Positions 52,778 to 60,988 are shown, counted from the stretch's first letter. The stretch: 64,000 nt of DNA from an uncultured Anaerotruncus sp. (GCA_900539775.1 UQDL01000004.1:1-64000); one strand, 5' to 3'. The notes: generated by a model from the letters alone, not told the origin. Program-made: numbers and translations.

Positions 52778-52805
52778 AGAGTAAGCACTATAATATACTT
52801 ACTCT
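52778..52805 (-). promoter_or_regulatory. Inverted repeat at the glpK start of transcription
   Basis: AGAGTAAG (52778-52785) pairs with CTTACTCT (52798-52805); on the glpK strand it is followed by TTTTTTGTTTTTG. It could be an attenuator, an operator, or the acpP terminator. Confidence 0.6.
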
Positions 52806-52808
52806 TAT

Positions 52809-52837
52809 ATTCTAATATTTTATTCACGCAAAGTCAA
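52809..52837 (-). promoter_or_regulatory. Promoter of glpK
   Basis: On the minus strand TTGACT (52832-52837), 17 bases, TAGAAT (52809-52814). Confidence 0.72.
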
Positions 52838-52932
52838 TTTAATACTTATAAATTATAAATTAACATTGCAATAATTATTACACAATCAGCTTTTTGACAT
52901 AATTAACATATATCTAAAGCGGCAAAATACGA

Positions 52933-53160
52933 TTATTGGTTATTTTCGATAAAATTAACAATATCACCAACGGACTTCATATCCGCAATAACTTCATCCG
53001 GCACTTCAATCCGGAACTCATCCTCAATACTCATAACGATATCAATGGCATCAAGGCTGTCTGCATCAAGGTCTTCTTCCAAAAGGCTGTCCATAGTGAT
53101 TTTGTCGGGATCAACACTGAGCTGCTCTGCAAGAATTTCTTTGATTTTATCAAGAACCAC
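52933..53160 (-). CDS. acpP: Acyl carrier protein
   Basis: The acidic 75-residue protein carries acyl chains in fatty acid synthesis. The phosphopantetheine attachment serine is Ser35 in DADSLDAIDIVMSIEDEF. Length and fold pattern are standard. The initiation codon was taken as ATG at 53160 after AAGGAGGG. No other fatty acid genes adjoin it. A promoter and a small hairpin with T run lie in its leader. Confidence 0.95.
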   Translation of the reverse strand: MVLDKIKEILAEQLSVDPDKITMDSLLEEDLDADSLDAIDIVMSIEDEFRIEVPDEVIADMKSVGDIVNFIENNQ

Positions 53161-53181
53161 AATTATCCCTCCTTAACAAAA

Positions 53182-53199
53182 AGCGGTTGTTAATCCGCT
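53182..53199 (-). promoter_or_regulatory. Hairpin with T run in the acpP leader
   Basis: On the minus strand AGCGG pairs with CCGCT across 8 bases and is followed by TTTTG. It lies about 11 bases after the predicted transcription start and just before the AAGGAGGG binding site. Confidence 0.5.
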
Positions 53200-53216
53200 G
53201 CATTTATGTTATTATC

Positions 53217-53245
53217 ATATTATAAAATTTATTTGATGTTGTCAA
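53217..53245 (-). promoter_or_regulatory. Promoter of acpP
   Basis: On the minus strand TTGACA (53240-53245), 17 bases, TAATAT (53217-53222). Confidence 0.78.
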
Positions 53246-53304
53246 TACTTTAAACGGCGATTTTGCCGTGTTTTTATTTTTAACAATAAAGGGGATTTGC
53301 AGGC

Positions 53305-54132
53305 ATGAAAAATTACGGACTTTTGGGATGGCCGCTCGGCCATTCCCTTTCCCCGATTATTCACAAAGAGCTTTTAAAAATCTGCAATATTTCCGGCGAT
53401 TACAAGCTTTATGAGATTGAGCCGGGCAGCCTTAAAGCAGAATCGCAAAGGCTGTTTGAGCTGAGCGGCTTCAATGTTACAGTGCCGCACAAAATCGGTA
53501 TTATCCCCCTGCTTGACGGGCTTGACGAAAAAGCAGCACTTTTCGGCTCTGTTAATACGGTTAAAACAGGCAAAAGGAACATTGGATTTAACACAGACTG
53601 CATTGGCTTTTTGCGTGCGCTTGAAAACGCGGATATTCCTCTTTGCGGCAAAGTGCTTTTGTGCGGAAACGGCGGTGTGGCAAGAACAATAGCATTTGAG
53701 GCAGCTCTTGCGGGATGCGATCTTACCATAGCTTGCCGAAACAGTGCAACAAAAAAGGCGATTGACCTGCAAACGGAAATCAAAGAAAAAACCGGAAAAT
53801 CAACCGCCGTTTGCGAATATTCAAAGCTTGAAAAGGGCTGGGATCTGATAATAAACGGCACATCGGTGGGCATGCTGCCCAACACAAACGCATGCGTGCT
53901 TGATAAGAAAACGGTTCAAAGCGCCAAAGCCGTTTACGATGTTATTTACAACCCTGCCGAAACATTGCTGCTTAAATATGCGAAAGAAGCAGGCATAAAG
54001 CATGAAAACGGGCTTTCAATGCTTGTGTGGCAGGCAGCGGCGGCGCAGGAAATTTGGAACGGAGTTAAATTTTCGCCAAAAGATATTGAAACGGTTTTAA
54101 AGATAACAGAGAAAGAATTAGAAAGCAGATGA
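53305..54132 (+). CDS. aroE: Shikimate dehydrogenase
   Basis: The 275-residue enzyme reduces 3-dehydroshikimate. It has GWPLGHSLSPIIH at the start, the catalytic Lys in TVPHKIGI, NTDCIGF with the catalytic Asp, and the nucleotide loop GNGGVARTIAFEA. It overlaps aroK by four bases (ATGA), giving a two-gene unit for successive steps in aromatic amino acid synthesis. Confidence 0.95.
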   Translation: MKNYGLLGWPLGHSLSPIIHKELLKICNISGDYKLYEIEPGSLKAESQRLFELSGFNVTVPHKIGIIPLLDGLDEKAALFGSVNTVKTGKRNIGFNTDCIGFLRALENADIPLCGKVLLCGNGGVARTIAFEAALAGCDLTIACRNSATKKAIDLQTEIKEKTGKSTAVCEYSKLEKGWDLIINGTSVGMLPNTNACVLDKKTVQSAKAVYDVIYNPAETLLLKYAKEAGIKHENGLSMLVWQAAAAQEIWNGVKFSPKDIETVLKITEKELESR

Positions 54133-54638
54133 ACATAATTTTATGCGGCTTTATGGGAGCCGGAAAAACAAGAATAGGCAAAGAAATTTCAAAGCTTACC
54201 GGGCGTGAATTTATAGATACCGATGATATTGCCGAAGAAATTGCAGGAAAAAGAATTGCGGACATCTTTGCTCAAAGCGGAGAACAGGAATTCCGAAAAA
54301 TTGAAACCGAGGCTTGCGTTAGGGCGGCAGAGCGCGATAATGCAGTTATATCCACAGGCGGCGGTGCAGTTACATTTGAGCGTAACACAGAAATTTTGAA
54401 AGAAAGCGGCATTATTATTTTTATTGATGCATCTTTTGCCGAAATTGAAAAGCGAATCGGCGACCCCACCACTCGGCCGCTTTTTAAGAACAAAGCCAAT
54501 GCCGAAAAGCTCTATAACGAAAGAAAAAGCAAATATGAAAAAGCCTGTGACGCTTCCGTTAACGGCGACGGCAAACCGGAAACAATTGCAAACGAAATAA
54601 TAAACAAAACTACAGAATTGTTAAATAATCGTAACTAA
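54129..54638 (+). CDS. aroK: Shikimate kinase
   Basis: The 169-residue kinase phosphorylates shikimate. GFMGAGKTRIGKEI is the P-loop, DTDD and the GGGAV loop bind shikimate, and DPTTRPL carries the lid arginine. Its start overlaps the aroE stop. Product of the neighbour is its substrate. Confidence 0.95.
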   Translation: MNIILCGFMGAGKTRIGKEISKLTGREFIDTDDIAEEIAGKRIADIFAQSGEQEFRKIETEACVRAAERDNAVISTGGGAVTFERNTEILKESGIIIFIDASFAEIEKRIGDPTTRPLFKNKANAEKLYNERKSKYEKACDASVNGDGKPETIANEIINKTTELLNNRN

Positions 54639-54640
54639 TA

Positions 54641-54669
54641 TTGAAAAGCAAGAAACGTTGTGCTATAAT
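54641..54669 (+). promoter_or_regulatory. Promoter of the ABC permease gene
   Basis: TTGAAA (54641-54646), 17 bases, TATAAT (54664-54669), beginning 3 bases after the aroK stop. Confidence 0.7.
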
Positions 54670-54679
54670 GACAACGTTT
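54653..54679 (+). promoter_or_regulatory. Palindrome enclosing the -10 box
   Basis: AAACGTTGT pairs perfectly with ACAACGTTT across nine bases that contain TATAAT, followed by TT. It may be an operator for the permease gene, the terminator of aroEK, or both. Confidence 0.65.
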
Positions 54680-54744
54680 TTAATATACCGTACATTCCGC
54701 TTTTACGGATAAATATTATTTGAAAATTCGGAGTTTAAAATATT

Positions 54745-55581
54745 ATGCAAAAGAAAAAAACAGAGGTCAAACATTTTTTCTCTATGTTTGACAAATATAA
54801 AAACCTGCTGCGAGAACTCACAAGAAAAAATGTTAAATTGAAATACAGAGATTCTTGGCTTGGCATTTTTTGGAGCTTTTTGCAACCGCTGATGACGATG
54901 ATTGTGCTTACGGTTGTTTTCGGCAACATTTTCGGTGCGGAAAGAAAGCACATTGTTTGCTACCCCGTTTATCTTTTTACCGGCAGACTTTTGTTTGAAT
55001 TTTTCACATCTTCATCCAAAAGAGCGCTCAGCTCTTTCAGATCAAATGCGCCGATAATCAAAAAGGTGTATGTGCCGAAATATATGTATCCCCTTTCGGG
55101 AATACTTTCAAATTTTGTTACCTTTGCAATTTCGATTTTGTGCTACATTTGCGTTTGGATATTTTTCAAAGCAACGGGATTACTGGGAGGCAGCGGACTG
55201 ACCGTTAATTTCTATGCACTGCTGTTCGTTGTTCCAATGGCAATATTGCTTATATTCGTTATCGGAGTAGGGCTTATACTTTCCGTTCTTCAGGTTTACT
55301 TCAGAGATATTGAATATATATGGGAAGTATTTTGCACACTGCTTTTCTATTGCGTGCCGATTATTTACCCGCTTCAGCAAATAACAACACCTTGGATAAA
55401 AATGGTTATTAAAATAAATCCGCTTTATTCGATGCTTGAGTTATTCAGGCAATGTGTGCTTTATTGCCAGCCTATGAGCTGGAAGCTTTTATTGTATGCA
55501 CTTGCTTGGGCATTTGCAACACTGGGGCTCGGAATTTTCATTTTCAACAAAAAGAGCGATGATTTAATATTCCACCTTTAA
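54745..55581 (+). CDS. ABC-2 type permease, polysaccharide/teichoic-acid export type
   Basis: The 278-residue protein has six hydrophobic segments and the N-terminal pattern RNLLRELTRKNVKLKYRDSWLGIFWSFLQPL of the TagG/RfbA/KpsM-like ABC-2 permeases, which export teichoic acid or O-antigen-like polymers. FRDIEYIWEV and PIIYPLQQI are further marks. The start was taken at 54745. The ATPase partner normally follows directly; here a terminator comes 34 bases on and no ATPase gene is in the window. Confidence 0.88.
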   Translation: MQKKKTEVKHFFSMFDKYKNLLRELTRKNVKLKYRDSWLGIFWSFLQPLMTMIVLTVVFGNIFGAERKHIVCYPVYLFTGRLLFEFFTSSSKRALSSFRSNAPIIKKVYVPKYMYPLSGILSNFVTFAISILCYICVWIFFKATGLLGGSGLTVNFYALLFVVPMAILLIFVIGVGLILSVLQVYFRDIEYIWEVFCTLLFYCVPIIYPLQQITTPWIKMVIKINPLYSMLELFRQCVLYCQPMSWKLLLYALAWAFATLGLGIFIFNKKSDDLIFHL

Positions 55582-55614
55582 TTTTAAAATGTTTATAACA
55601 ATTAAATAAATTTC

Positions 55615-55648
55615 AAGCGCCGCTTCGTTTTGAAGCGGCGCTTTTTTG
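55615..55648 (+). terminator. Terminator of the permease gene
   Basis: AGCGCCGCTTC pairs with GAAGCGGCGCT around a TTTT-type loop, followed by TTTTT. Confidence 0.88.
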
Positions 55649-55731
55649 CGCTGCACGAGGGATACATTTAACACTTTTTTGCAAAGCAAGGAACTTAGCC
55701 TAAAAGCTTTAAAAAATTGCCTTGCGGCCGT

Positions 55732-55941
55732 TTAAAGCCTGTTTTCCTCTTGATATTCTTTTGCGTACTCAACATTTTGAATGTCCGGCACCGGAACTCC
55801 CTGCGCCGTGCGTGCATCTGCCTGCACAATGGGATTGCTTACATAGGCGCCGTATTTATTTGCGATTGATTTTTTCAAGCGATACTTTTTTTCATAAGAG
55901 CCGTGCGGGCCCGAAACGATTTTATTTTTCTTCGGCTGCAC
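55732..55941 (-). CDS. Small basic protein of unknown function
   Basis: A GTG start at 55941, preceded by GAGGGA at good spacing, gives 69 residues (KKNKIVSGPHGSYEKKYRL near the start, NVEYAKEYQEENRL at the end). The longer frame to 56097 only overlaps the next gene out of phase. The protein is Lys/Tyr-rich with no domain I know. It overlaps the upstream small gene by 20 bases, suggesting coupled translation. Confidence 0.5.
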   Translation of the reverse strand: MQPKKNKIVSGPHGSYEKKYRLKKSIANKYGAYVSNPIVQADARTAQGVPVPDIQNVEYAKEYQEENRL

Positions 55942-56092
55942 AGTGCTTTCCCTCAAATCCGGCAACAAGGCCTTTAAGCTGCTGCAAATTATCCGCAGAG
56001 GCATCGCTGTGCACAATTGCAGACTGAACACTTTGCGGAAGCGATTTAAAATAGGTGCGCATATCAAGAGGCGCATTATAAATGCTTGACAT
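55922..56092 (-). CDS. Small protein of unknown function
   Basis: The ATG at 56092 follows AAAAGGAG and opens 56 residues: YNAPLDMRTYFKSLPQSVQSAIV, then KGLVAGFEGKHCAAEEK. Short proteins with a YNAPLD-type start recur in gut Clostridia as I recall, but their role is unknown. It is the first of two overlapping small genes on this strand. Confidence 0.6.
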   Translation of the reverse strand: MSSIYNAPLDMRTYFKSLPQSVQSAIVHSDASADNLQQLKGLVAGFEGKHCAAEEK

Positions 56093-56274
56093 ATCAAAAT
56101 CTCCTTTTTTAGTAATTATTATCAGTATTCCCCGAATTGAAAAAAACAAATAGTGCAATCTGCTGAAAAATTTTGCTAATTTGCTTTTTTGAGAAATCCT
56201 AATTTTTACAACTTTTAAAATGTGTAAAAGAAAATGTCAACCTTTTTCGGCAAAATTTGTTGAAGGTGCATAAA
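56093..56274. other. AT-rich intergenic region
   Basis: No gene seen. It separates the small minus-strand genes from the CHAP gene's control region and contains the upstream part of both promoters. Confidence 0.45.
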
Positions 56275-56341
56275 TATTACAAAATGGTTACAATAAGCTT
56301 GTGATGAATTCACATAGATTAAAAGGTTACAGTTGTGTTAC
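56275..56341 (+). promoter_or_regulatory. Two WalR-like direct repeats upstream of the CHAP gene
   Basis: TATTAC-N5-GGTTAC at 56275-56291 and GGTTAC-N5-TGTTAC at 56325-56341 each fit the 11-base periodicity of WalR (YycF) boxes (TGTWAH-N5-TGTWAH) with one or two mismatches. WalR controls cell-wall hydrolases, and the gene downstream encodes one. Confidence 0.45.
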
Positions 56342-56349
56342 AATTTATG

Positions 56350-56515
56350 ACAGTTTGAGCCTTGCGGAGGCAAGAGCTTTATTTAGGCGGCAAGGGTGTG
56401 CCCGTTACGGGAAGTGCCCAATTGATGTTAAGTGCCGCGAACGCCGTTCCTATCGGCCGTAATAGGGCGAGCGGTAAATTTAAATGCGGCCGGAAAGGGA
56501 AACAGGAACCTTCTT
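56350..56515 (+). ncRNA. Structured leader of the CHAP gene, candidate riboswitch
   Basis: Pairings include CTTGC/GCAAG (56361-56365 with 56370-56374), GCGGCA/TGCCGC (56387-56392 with 56433-56438) enclosing CCCG/CGGG, and CGGCCG/CGGCCG (56454-56459 with 56487-56492). GTTCCT (56446-56451) can pair with AGGAAC (56504-56509), the ribosome binding site. CCTAT/ATAGG (56449-56453 with 56462-56466) competes for the same bases. It matches no riboswitch class I can name. Confidence 0.55.
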
Positions 56516-57259
56516 ATGAAAAAACTTTGCAGAGCGCTTACCCTGCTTATAATATCACTCAGCATGATATTAACGGTGTTTCCATCAACCGCAGTTGCGG
56601 CAGAGAGCGGATTTGAGCCAAGGCTCAGCGCACCGAGCAGATCAAACGCTTACTACAACAAGCAGCTTAACTACTATTCACAAGTAGGCTACGGAATGCC
56701 AAACTGCGTTGCATACGCATATGGCAGAGTTTATGAAATCACCGGCAAGCAACCGCTTATAAAAAAGGGCAGTGCAAGCGAATGGTGGAGTATAAACAAA
56801 CGAAACGGCTACTACAATTACGGCCAAGAACCTCAAATCGGAGCAATTGCCTGCTGGAGCAATCATGTGGCAATAGTTGAAAAGATAGACGGCAACACCG
56901 TTACTGCTTCACAATCACATTGGGGCGGAAATTATTTTGACACCACAACATTCAAAAGCGGCACCAACCGCTTTGGTCAAAAATTTTACGGCTATATATA
57001 CGCCTGCGAAGAAATAAATGAAGAAATAGAGCAGGAAAAGGCAGAGGAAGAAGCAAGACTGGCAGAAGAGCAAAAAGCTGCAGAGGATGCCTTGAAATGC
57101 CACACGGCATTGCCCGAACAGCAGCCGGAATATATTGTGCCCGAAAACAAAGCGGCACTTGCAATCACGGCAAATATCACGGGCGATGAGCCAAAGGTTG
57201 TTTTAAACAGCATGGTTCTTAAAAATGCAGTTGCAAAGCAAAACGCAAAGCTGCACTGA
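56516..57259 (+). CDS. Secreted CHAP-domain peptidoglycan hydrolase
   Basis: From the ATG at 56516 the protein has 247 residues. Residues 1-30 form a signal peptide (MKKLCRALTLLIISLSMIL, cleavage after a VAA-type site). The CHAP domain (about 40-160) has the catalytic Cys in MPNCVAYAYGR and His in WSNHVAIVEKI. Such enzymes cut peptidoglycan peptides or cross-bridges. A Glu/Ala-rich helical region follows (about 165-190) and a tail of unknown role. The longer frame from 56432 reads through the structured leader and is unlikely. Confidence 0.88.
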   Translation: MKKLCRALTLLIISLSMILTVFPSTAVAAESGFEPRLSAPSRSNAYYNKQLNYYSQVGYGMPNCVAYAYGRVYEITGKQPLIKKGSASEWWSINKRNGYYNYGQEPQIGAIACWSNHVAIVEKIDGNTVTASQSHWGGNYFDTTTFKSGTNRFGQKFYGYIYACEEINEEIEQEKAEEEARLAEEQKAAEDALKCHTALPEQQPEYIVPENKAALAITANITGDEPKVVLNSMVLKNAVAKQNAKLH

Positions 57260-57281
57260 TTTAATTAAACAGCAAAACCAA

Positions 57282-57316
57282 AGCATATCGAGCGGCAGCA
57301 CGATATGCTTTTTTAT
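57282..57316 (+). terminator. Terminator of the CHAP gene
   Basis: AGCATATCG pairs with CGATATGCT, followed by TTTTTTA. Confidence 0.87.
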
Positions 57317-57444
57317 TATGTTTATATATTATAAACATTATATTACACGCCCATGGCAAAGCAGTTGAACCGGCTGCAAGGAAACAAAAATATTGCAGAT
57401 TTTTAAAATTTTTCAGAGTTCACAATTTATTTTCAAAAAAAGTG

Positions 57445-57473
57445 TTGACAAATCAAGCAGTTGGATATAATAT
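57445..57473 (+). promoter_or_regulatory. Promoter of the hrcA-grpE-dnaK-dnaJ cluster
   Basis: TTGACA (57445-57450) and TAATAT (57468-57473) at 17 bases, or TATAAT two bases earlier at 15. The CIRCE operator starts 12 bases on. Confidence 0.82.
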
Positions 57474-57484
57474 AAATACAGTAG

Positions 57485-57511
57485 TTAGCACTCAGGTGCC
57501 AAGAGTGCTAA
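57485..57511 (+). promoter_or_regulatory. CIRCE operator (HrcA binding site)
   Basis: TTAGCACTC-N9-GAGTGCTAA is a perfect match to the CIRCE consensus, located between promoter and hrcA. Confidence 0.97.
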
Positions 57512-57547
57512 TTCATCAAAATCAAAATTCAAAGGCGGTGGAAAAGG

Positions 57548-58585
57548 ATGATCGGCGAACGGCAAGGCACAATATTATCTTTGATAATAGACAGCTATAT
57601 TAAAAGCGGCGAGCCAATCGGCTCCAAAACACTTGCAGGCCTTTTGCCCTACAAAATATCCAGCGCCACAATAAGAAATGAAATGGCACGGCTTTCCGAG
57701 CTTGGCTTTTTAAAGCAAATGCACACAAGCGGCGGCAGAATTCCAAGCAATGCTTCATACAGATATTATGTTGATAACCTTATGATTCCGAGACCGCTTT
57801 CGCCGTTTGAAAAGCAGGCGGCGGCAGAAAGGCTTTCGGTTAACGCAAGTGATCCGGAAAGATTGCTTAAAGATTGCGTTAATCTGCTTCAGCAGGAAAC
57901 ACATTGCACGGCATTTTACGATGCAATCGAAGATTCGCTTGATTGCATTCAGGGCGTTGACATAATTCCCGCAGGAAACGGAAAAGCAATGATTGTTATG
58001 CTTTCCGTGGGCGGAAAAATCAAATCATCCGTTTGCAAAATCGATTGCCCGGTTGATGATGATTTTAAGGCGCTTTTTTACTACACAATGCGTGAATATT
58101 TCATAGGTGTGCCGCTGGCGGATGTTAATCCGGCATTGTTGCAAAAAACGGTTACGGTGCTTGGCACACGGCTTTTTGATATGTTGCCGGCACTAACAAG
58201 CCTTTGCGCTTTATGCGCCGAGGCTGCGCAAGGTGCGGTTTATTTCGGCGGAGAAACAAACCTGCTGAGCCACGAAGAACTTGGAAACGAAGTTTACAGA
58301 ATATTGTCTTTTTTGGCAGACAGAGAAAATGCGGCGGCAACATTTGAAAAATATCCCGCAAGCGAAAACGGATTGAGCCTTTTTATAGGGCGCGAAAATT
58401 TGCATCCGCTGCTTAAAAACACTGCAACGGTGCTCACAAGAGTGGGCTACAATAACGGCCAATCCGCTTTAATAGGCATTATAGGCTCCACAAGGATTGA
58501 TTATGCATCAATCCTGCCGAGAGCAGAATATATAATGAACACAGTTAAGAATTATCTTCAAAGAGGAGGCGTGGAATTTGAGTAA
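57548..58585 (+). CDS. hrcA: Heat-inducible transcription repressor HrcA
   Basis: The 345-residue repressor binds CIRCE and is kept active by the chaperonin GroE. The N-terminal winged helix contains SGEPIGSKTLA and SSATIRNEMARLSELGFLKQMHTSGGRIPS. The C-terminal part has GPxR-like and IGSTRIDYASILPRAEYI marks. It represses its own cluster through the CIRCE site just upstream. Confidence 0.96.
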   Translation: MIGERQGTILSLIIDSYIKSGEPIGSKTLAGLLPYKISSATIRNEMARLSELGFLKQMHTSGGRIPSNASYRYYVDNLMIPRPLSPFEKQAAAERLSVNASDPERLLKDCVNLLQQETHCTAFYDAIEDSLDCIQGVDIIPAGNGKAMIVMLSVGGKIKSSVCKIDCPVDDDFKALFYYTMREYFIGVPLADVNPALLQKTVTVLGTRLFDMLPALTSLCALCAEAAQGAVYFGGETNLLSHEELGNEVYRILSFLADRENAAATFEKYPASENGLSLFIGRENLHPLLKNTATVLTRVGYNNGQSALIGIIGSTRIDYASILPRAEYIMNTVKNYLQRGGVEFE

Positions 58586-59120
58586 GAAAGAAAAAGAAGC
58601 AAAAGAGGAAAAGCAGCCGCAGGAAAAGGCTGAAAAAACCTCAAAAGCTTCTGAAAAGAAGGATGAAAAAAAAGAATCCGAAACAGATATGCTCAAAAAG
58701 CAGCTTGAGGAAGCAAACGACAAATTTCTCAGACTGAATGCAGAATACCAAAACTTTAAAAGAAGAAGTGAGAAAGAAAAGCAAGAAACATACAGCTTTG
58801 CAAAGGTTGACATAATCAAAGAGCTTTTGCCCGTTATAGACAATCTGGAAAGAGCGATTGCAAGCGATGGCAACAATGATTATGACGGCTTAAAAAAAGG
58901 TGTTGAAATGACATTTGACAGCTTAATGACAACACTTTCAAAATTGGGAATTGAGGTTTACGGCGAAAGCGGAGAAACCTTTGATCCGAATCTTCACAAT
59001 GCAGTGATGCACATTGAAGACGATAAATATAAAGACGGCGAAATCGTGGATGTTTTCCAAAAAGGATACAAAGCAGGAGACAAAATTATCCGTGCTGCCA
59101 TGGTTCGCTCGGCAAACTAA
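58578..59120 (+). CDS. grpE: Nucleotide exchange factor GrpE
   Basis: The 180-residue factor releases ADP from DnaK. A long charged helix (about 1-65) precedes the conserved FLRLNAEYQNFKRRSEKEK and the C-terminal beta domain (VYGESGETFDPNLHNAVMH, VFQKGYKAGDKIIRAAMV). It starts with TTG at 58578, inside the last codons of hrcA, after AGAGGAGG. The eight-base overlap implies coupled translation. Confidence 0.94.
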   Translation: MSKKEKEAKEEKQPQEKAEKTSKASEKKDEKKESETDMLKKQLEEANDKFLRLNAEYQNFKRRSEKEKQETYSFAKVDIIKELLPVIDNLERAIASDGNNDYDGLKKGVEMTFDSLMTTLSKLGIEVYGESGETFDPNLHNAVMHIEDDKYKDGEIVDVFQKGYKAGDKIIRAAMVRSAN

Positions 59121-59152
59121 ATTAAAAACTATTTAACGGAGGATATTATATT

Positions 59153-60988
59153 ATGGCTAAGATTATAGGTATTGACTTAGGTACAACAAACAGCTGTGTA
59201 AGCGTTATTGAAGGCGGCGAGCCTGTTGTTATCCCTAACGCAGAAGGCGCAAGAACAACACCGTCTGTTGTTGCTTTCAGCAAAGACGGCGAAAGAATGG
59301 TTGGCAACGTTGCAAAACGCCAGGCCATCACAAACCCGGACAGAACAATCAGCTCAATTAAGAGACATATGGGCTCTGATTATAAGGTTGATATTGACGG
59401 CAAGGCATACACACCGCAGGAGATTTCCGCAATTATTCTTCAAAAGCTGAAATCAGATGCAGAAAGCTACCTTGGCGAAAAGGTTACTGAGGCTGTTATC
59501 ACGGTTCCCGCATATTTTACAGACTCTCAGCGCCAGGCAACAAAGGATGCAGGCAAGATTGCAGGCCTTGAGGTTAAGAGAATCATCAACGAGCCAACGG
59601 CTGCCGCACTTGCATTCGGCATTGATAAGGAAGAAGACCAAAAGGTTATGGTTTATGACCTTGGCGGCGGTACCTTTGATGTTTCCATCATTGAAATGGG
59701 TGACGGTGTTCAGGAAGTTCTTGCAACAGCCGGCAACAACCACCTCGGCGGCGATGATTTTGATAAGAAGATTATGGATTGGATCGTTTCCGAATTCAAG
59801 AAAACAAGCGGAATTGACCTTTCGGGCGATAAAATGGCAATGCAGCGTGTTAAGGAAGCTGCAGAGAAGGCAAAGATTGACCTTTCCGGAATGACAACCG
59901 CTCAGATTTCACTTCCTTTCATCACACAGGATGCAACAGGCCCTAAGCACTTGGATCTTACTCTTACAAGAGCACAATTCAACCAAATGACAGCAGACCT
60001 TGTTGAAAAAACAATGGGACCGGTTCGCCAGGCTATGTCAGACAGCGGCCTTTCAATGAACGAAATAGACAAGATTTTGCTTGTTGGCGGCTCAACCCGT
60101 ATTCCGGCAGTTCAGGAAGCTATTGAAAAGTTCAGCGGCAAAAAGCCCTTTAAGGGAATCAACCCGGATGAATGTGTTGCAATGGGTGCAGCTCTTCAGG
60201 GCGGCGTTCTCGGCGGCGATGTTAAGGGACTTCTTCTTCTTGATGTTACTCCCCTTTCACTCGGCATTGAAACAATGGGCGGCGTAAACACCGTTATCAT
60301 TGAAAGAAACACAACAATCCCCACAAAGAAATCACAAATTTTCTCCACTGCCGCAGACAACCAAACTTCTGTTGAGGTTCATGTTCTTCAGGGCGAAAGA
60401 CAATTTGCAAAAGACAATAAAACTCTTGGCATGTTCCACCTTGACGGCATTATGCCCGCACGCCGCGGTGTGCCGCAAATTGAAGTTACCTTTGATATTG
60501 ATGCAAACGGCATCGTTCATGTTTCCGCAAAGGATCTTGGCACAGGCAAGGAGCAGCACATCAGCATTACAGCTTCTTCAAACATGAGCAAGGAAGACAT
60601 TGAAAAAGCCGTTCAGGATGCAGAAAAATTTGCAGAAGAGGATAAGAAGAAGAGAGAGGCTGTTGACCTTAAAAACGGTGCAGAGCAGCTTGCTTACCAA
60701 ACAGATCAACTTATCTCCGAAAACGGCGACAAATTCAGCGCAGACGACAAATCAGCTCTTGAAACAAAATCCGCAGCTCTTAAAGAAGCTCTTAAAGGCG
60801 ACGATCTTGATGCGATAAAGGCAGCGCAGGACGATTTGCAAAACAAGTTCTATGAGGTTTCTCAAAAGCTTTATCAGGCTGCACAGGCAGCTCAAGGTGC
60901 ACAGGGTGCTCCGGAAGGCGGCACACAACAGGGCGGTGCAGACCAAGGCTACACCGATGCCGATTACACCGAGGTTGACGATAACTGA
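59153..60988 (+). CDS. dnaK: Chaperone DnaK (Hsp70)
   Basis: The 611-residue chaperone has the ATPase domain (1-360; IGIDLGTTNSCVSV, VYDLGGGTFDVS, LVGGSTRIPAVQ) and the substrate-binding domain (about 365-590; DVTPLSLGIETMGG). The C-terminus is Gln/Gly-rich and ends with an acidic DYTEVDDN. It lacks the EK insertion of Gram-negative types, as usual in Firmicutes. It follows ACGGAGG. Confidence 0.97.
   Translation: MAKIIGIDLGTTNSCVSVIEGGEPVVIPNAEGARTTPSVVAFSKDGERMVGNVAKRQAITNPDRTISSIKRHMGSDYKVDIDGKAYTPQEISAIILQKLKSDAESYLGEKVTEAVITVPAYFTDSQRQATKDAGKIAGLEVKRIINEPTAAALAFGIDKEEDQKVMVYDLGGGTFDVSIIEMGDGVQEVLATAGNNHLGGDDFDKKIMDWIVSEFKKTSGIDLSGDKMAMQRVKEAAEKAKIDLSGMTTAQISLPFITQDATGPKHLDLTLTRAQFNQMTADLVEKTMGPVRQAMSDSGLSMNEIDKILLVGGSTRIPAVQEAIEKFSGKKPFKGINPDECVAMGAALQGGVLGGDVKGLLLLDVTPLSLGIETMGGVNTVIIERNTTIPTKKSQIFSTAADNQTSVEVHVLQGERQFAKDNKTLGMFHLDGIMPARRGVPQIEVTFDIDANGIVHVSAKDLGTGKEQHISITASSNMSKEDIEKAVQDAEKFAEEDKKKREAVDLKNGAEQLAYQTDQLISENGDKFSADDKSALETKSAALKEALKGDDLDAIKAAQDDLQNKFYEVSQKLYQAAQAAQGAQGAPEGGTQQGGADQGYTDADYTEVDDN

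Noticed and set aside
56093..56515. Known c-di-AMP, cobalamin or c-di-GMP riboswitch upstream of the CHAP gene
   Set aside because: The conserved sequence boxes of these classes, as I know them, are missing; kept only as an unclassified candidate.
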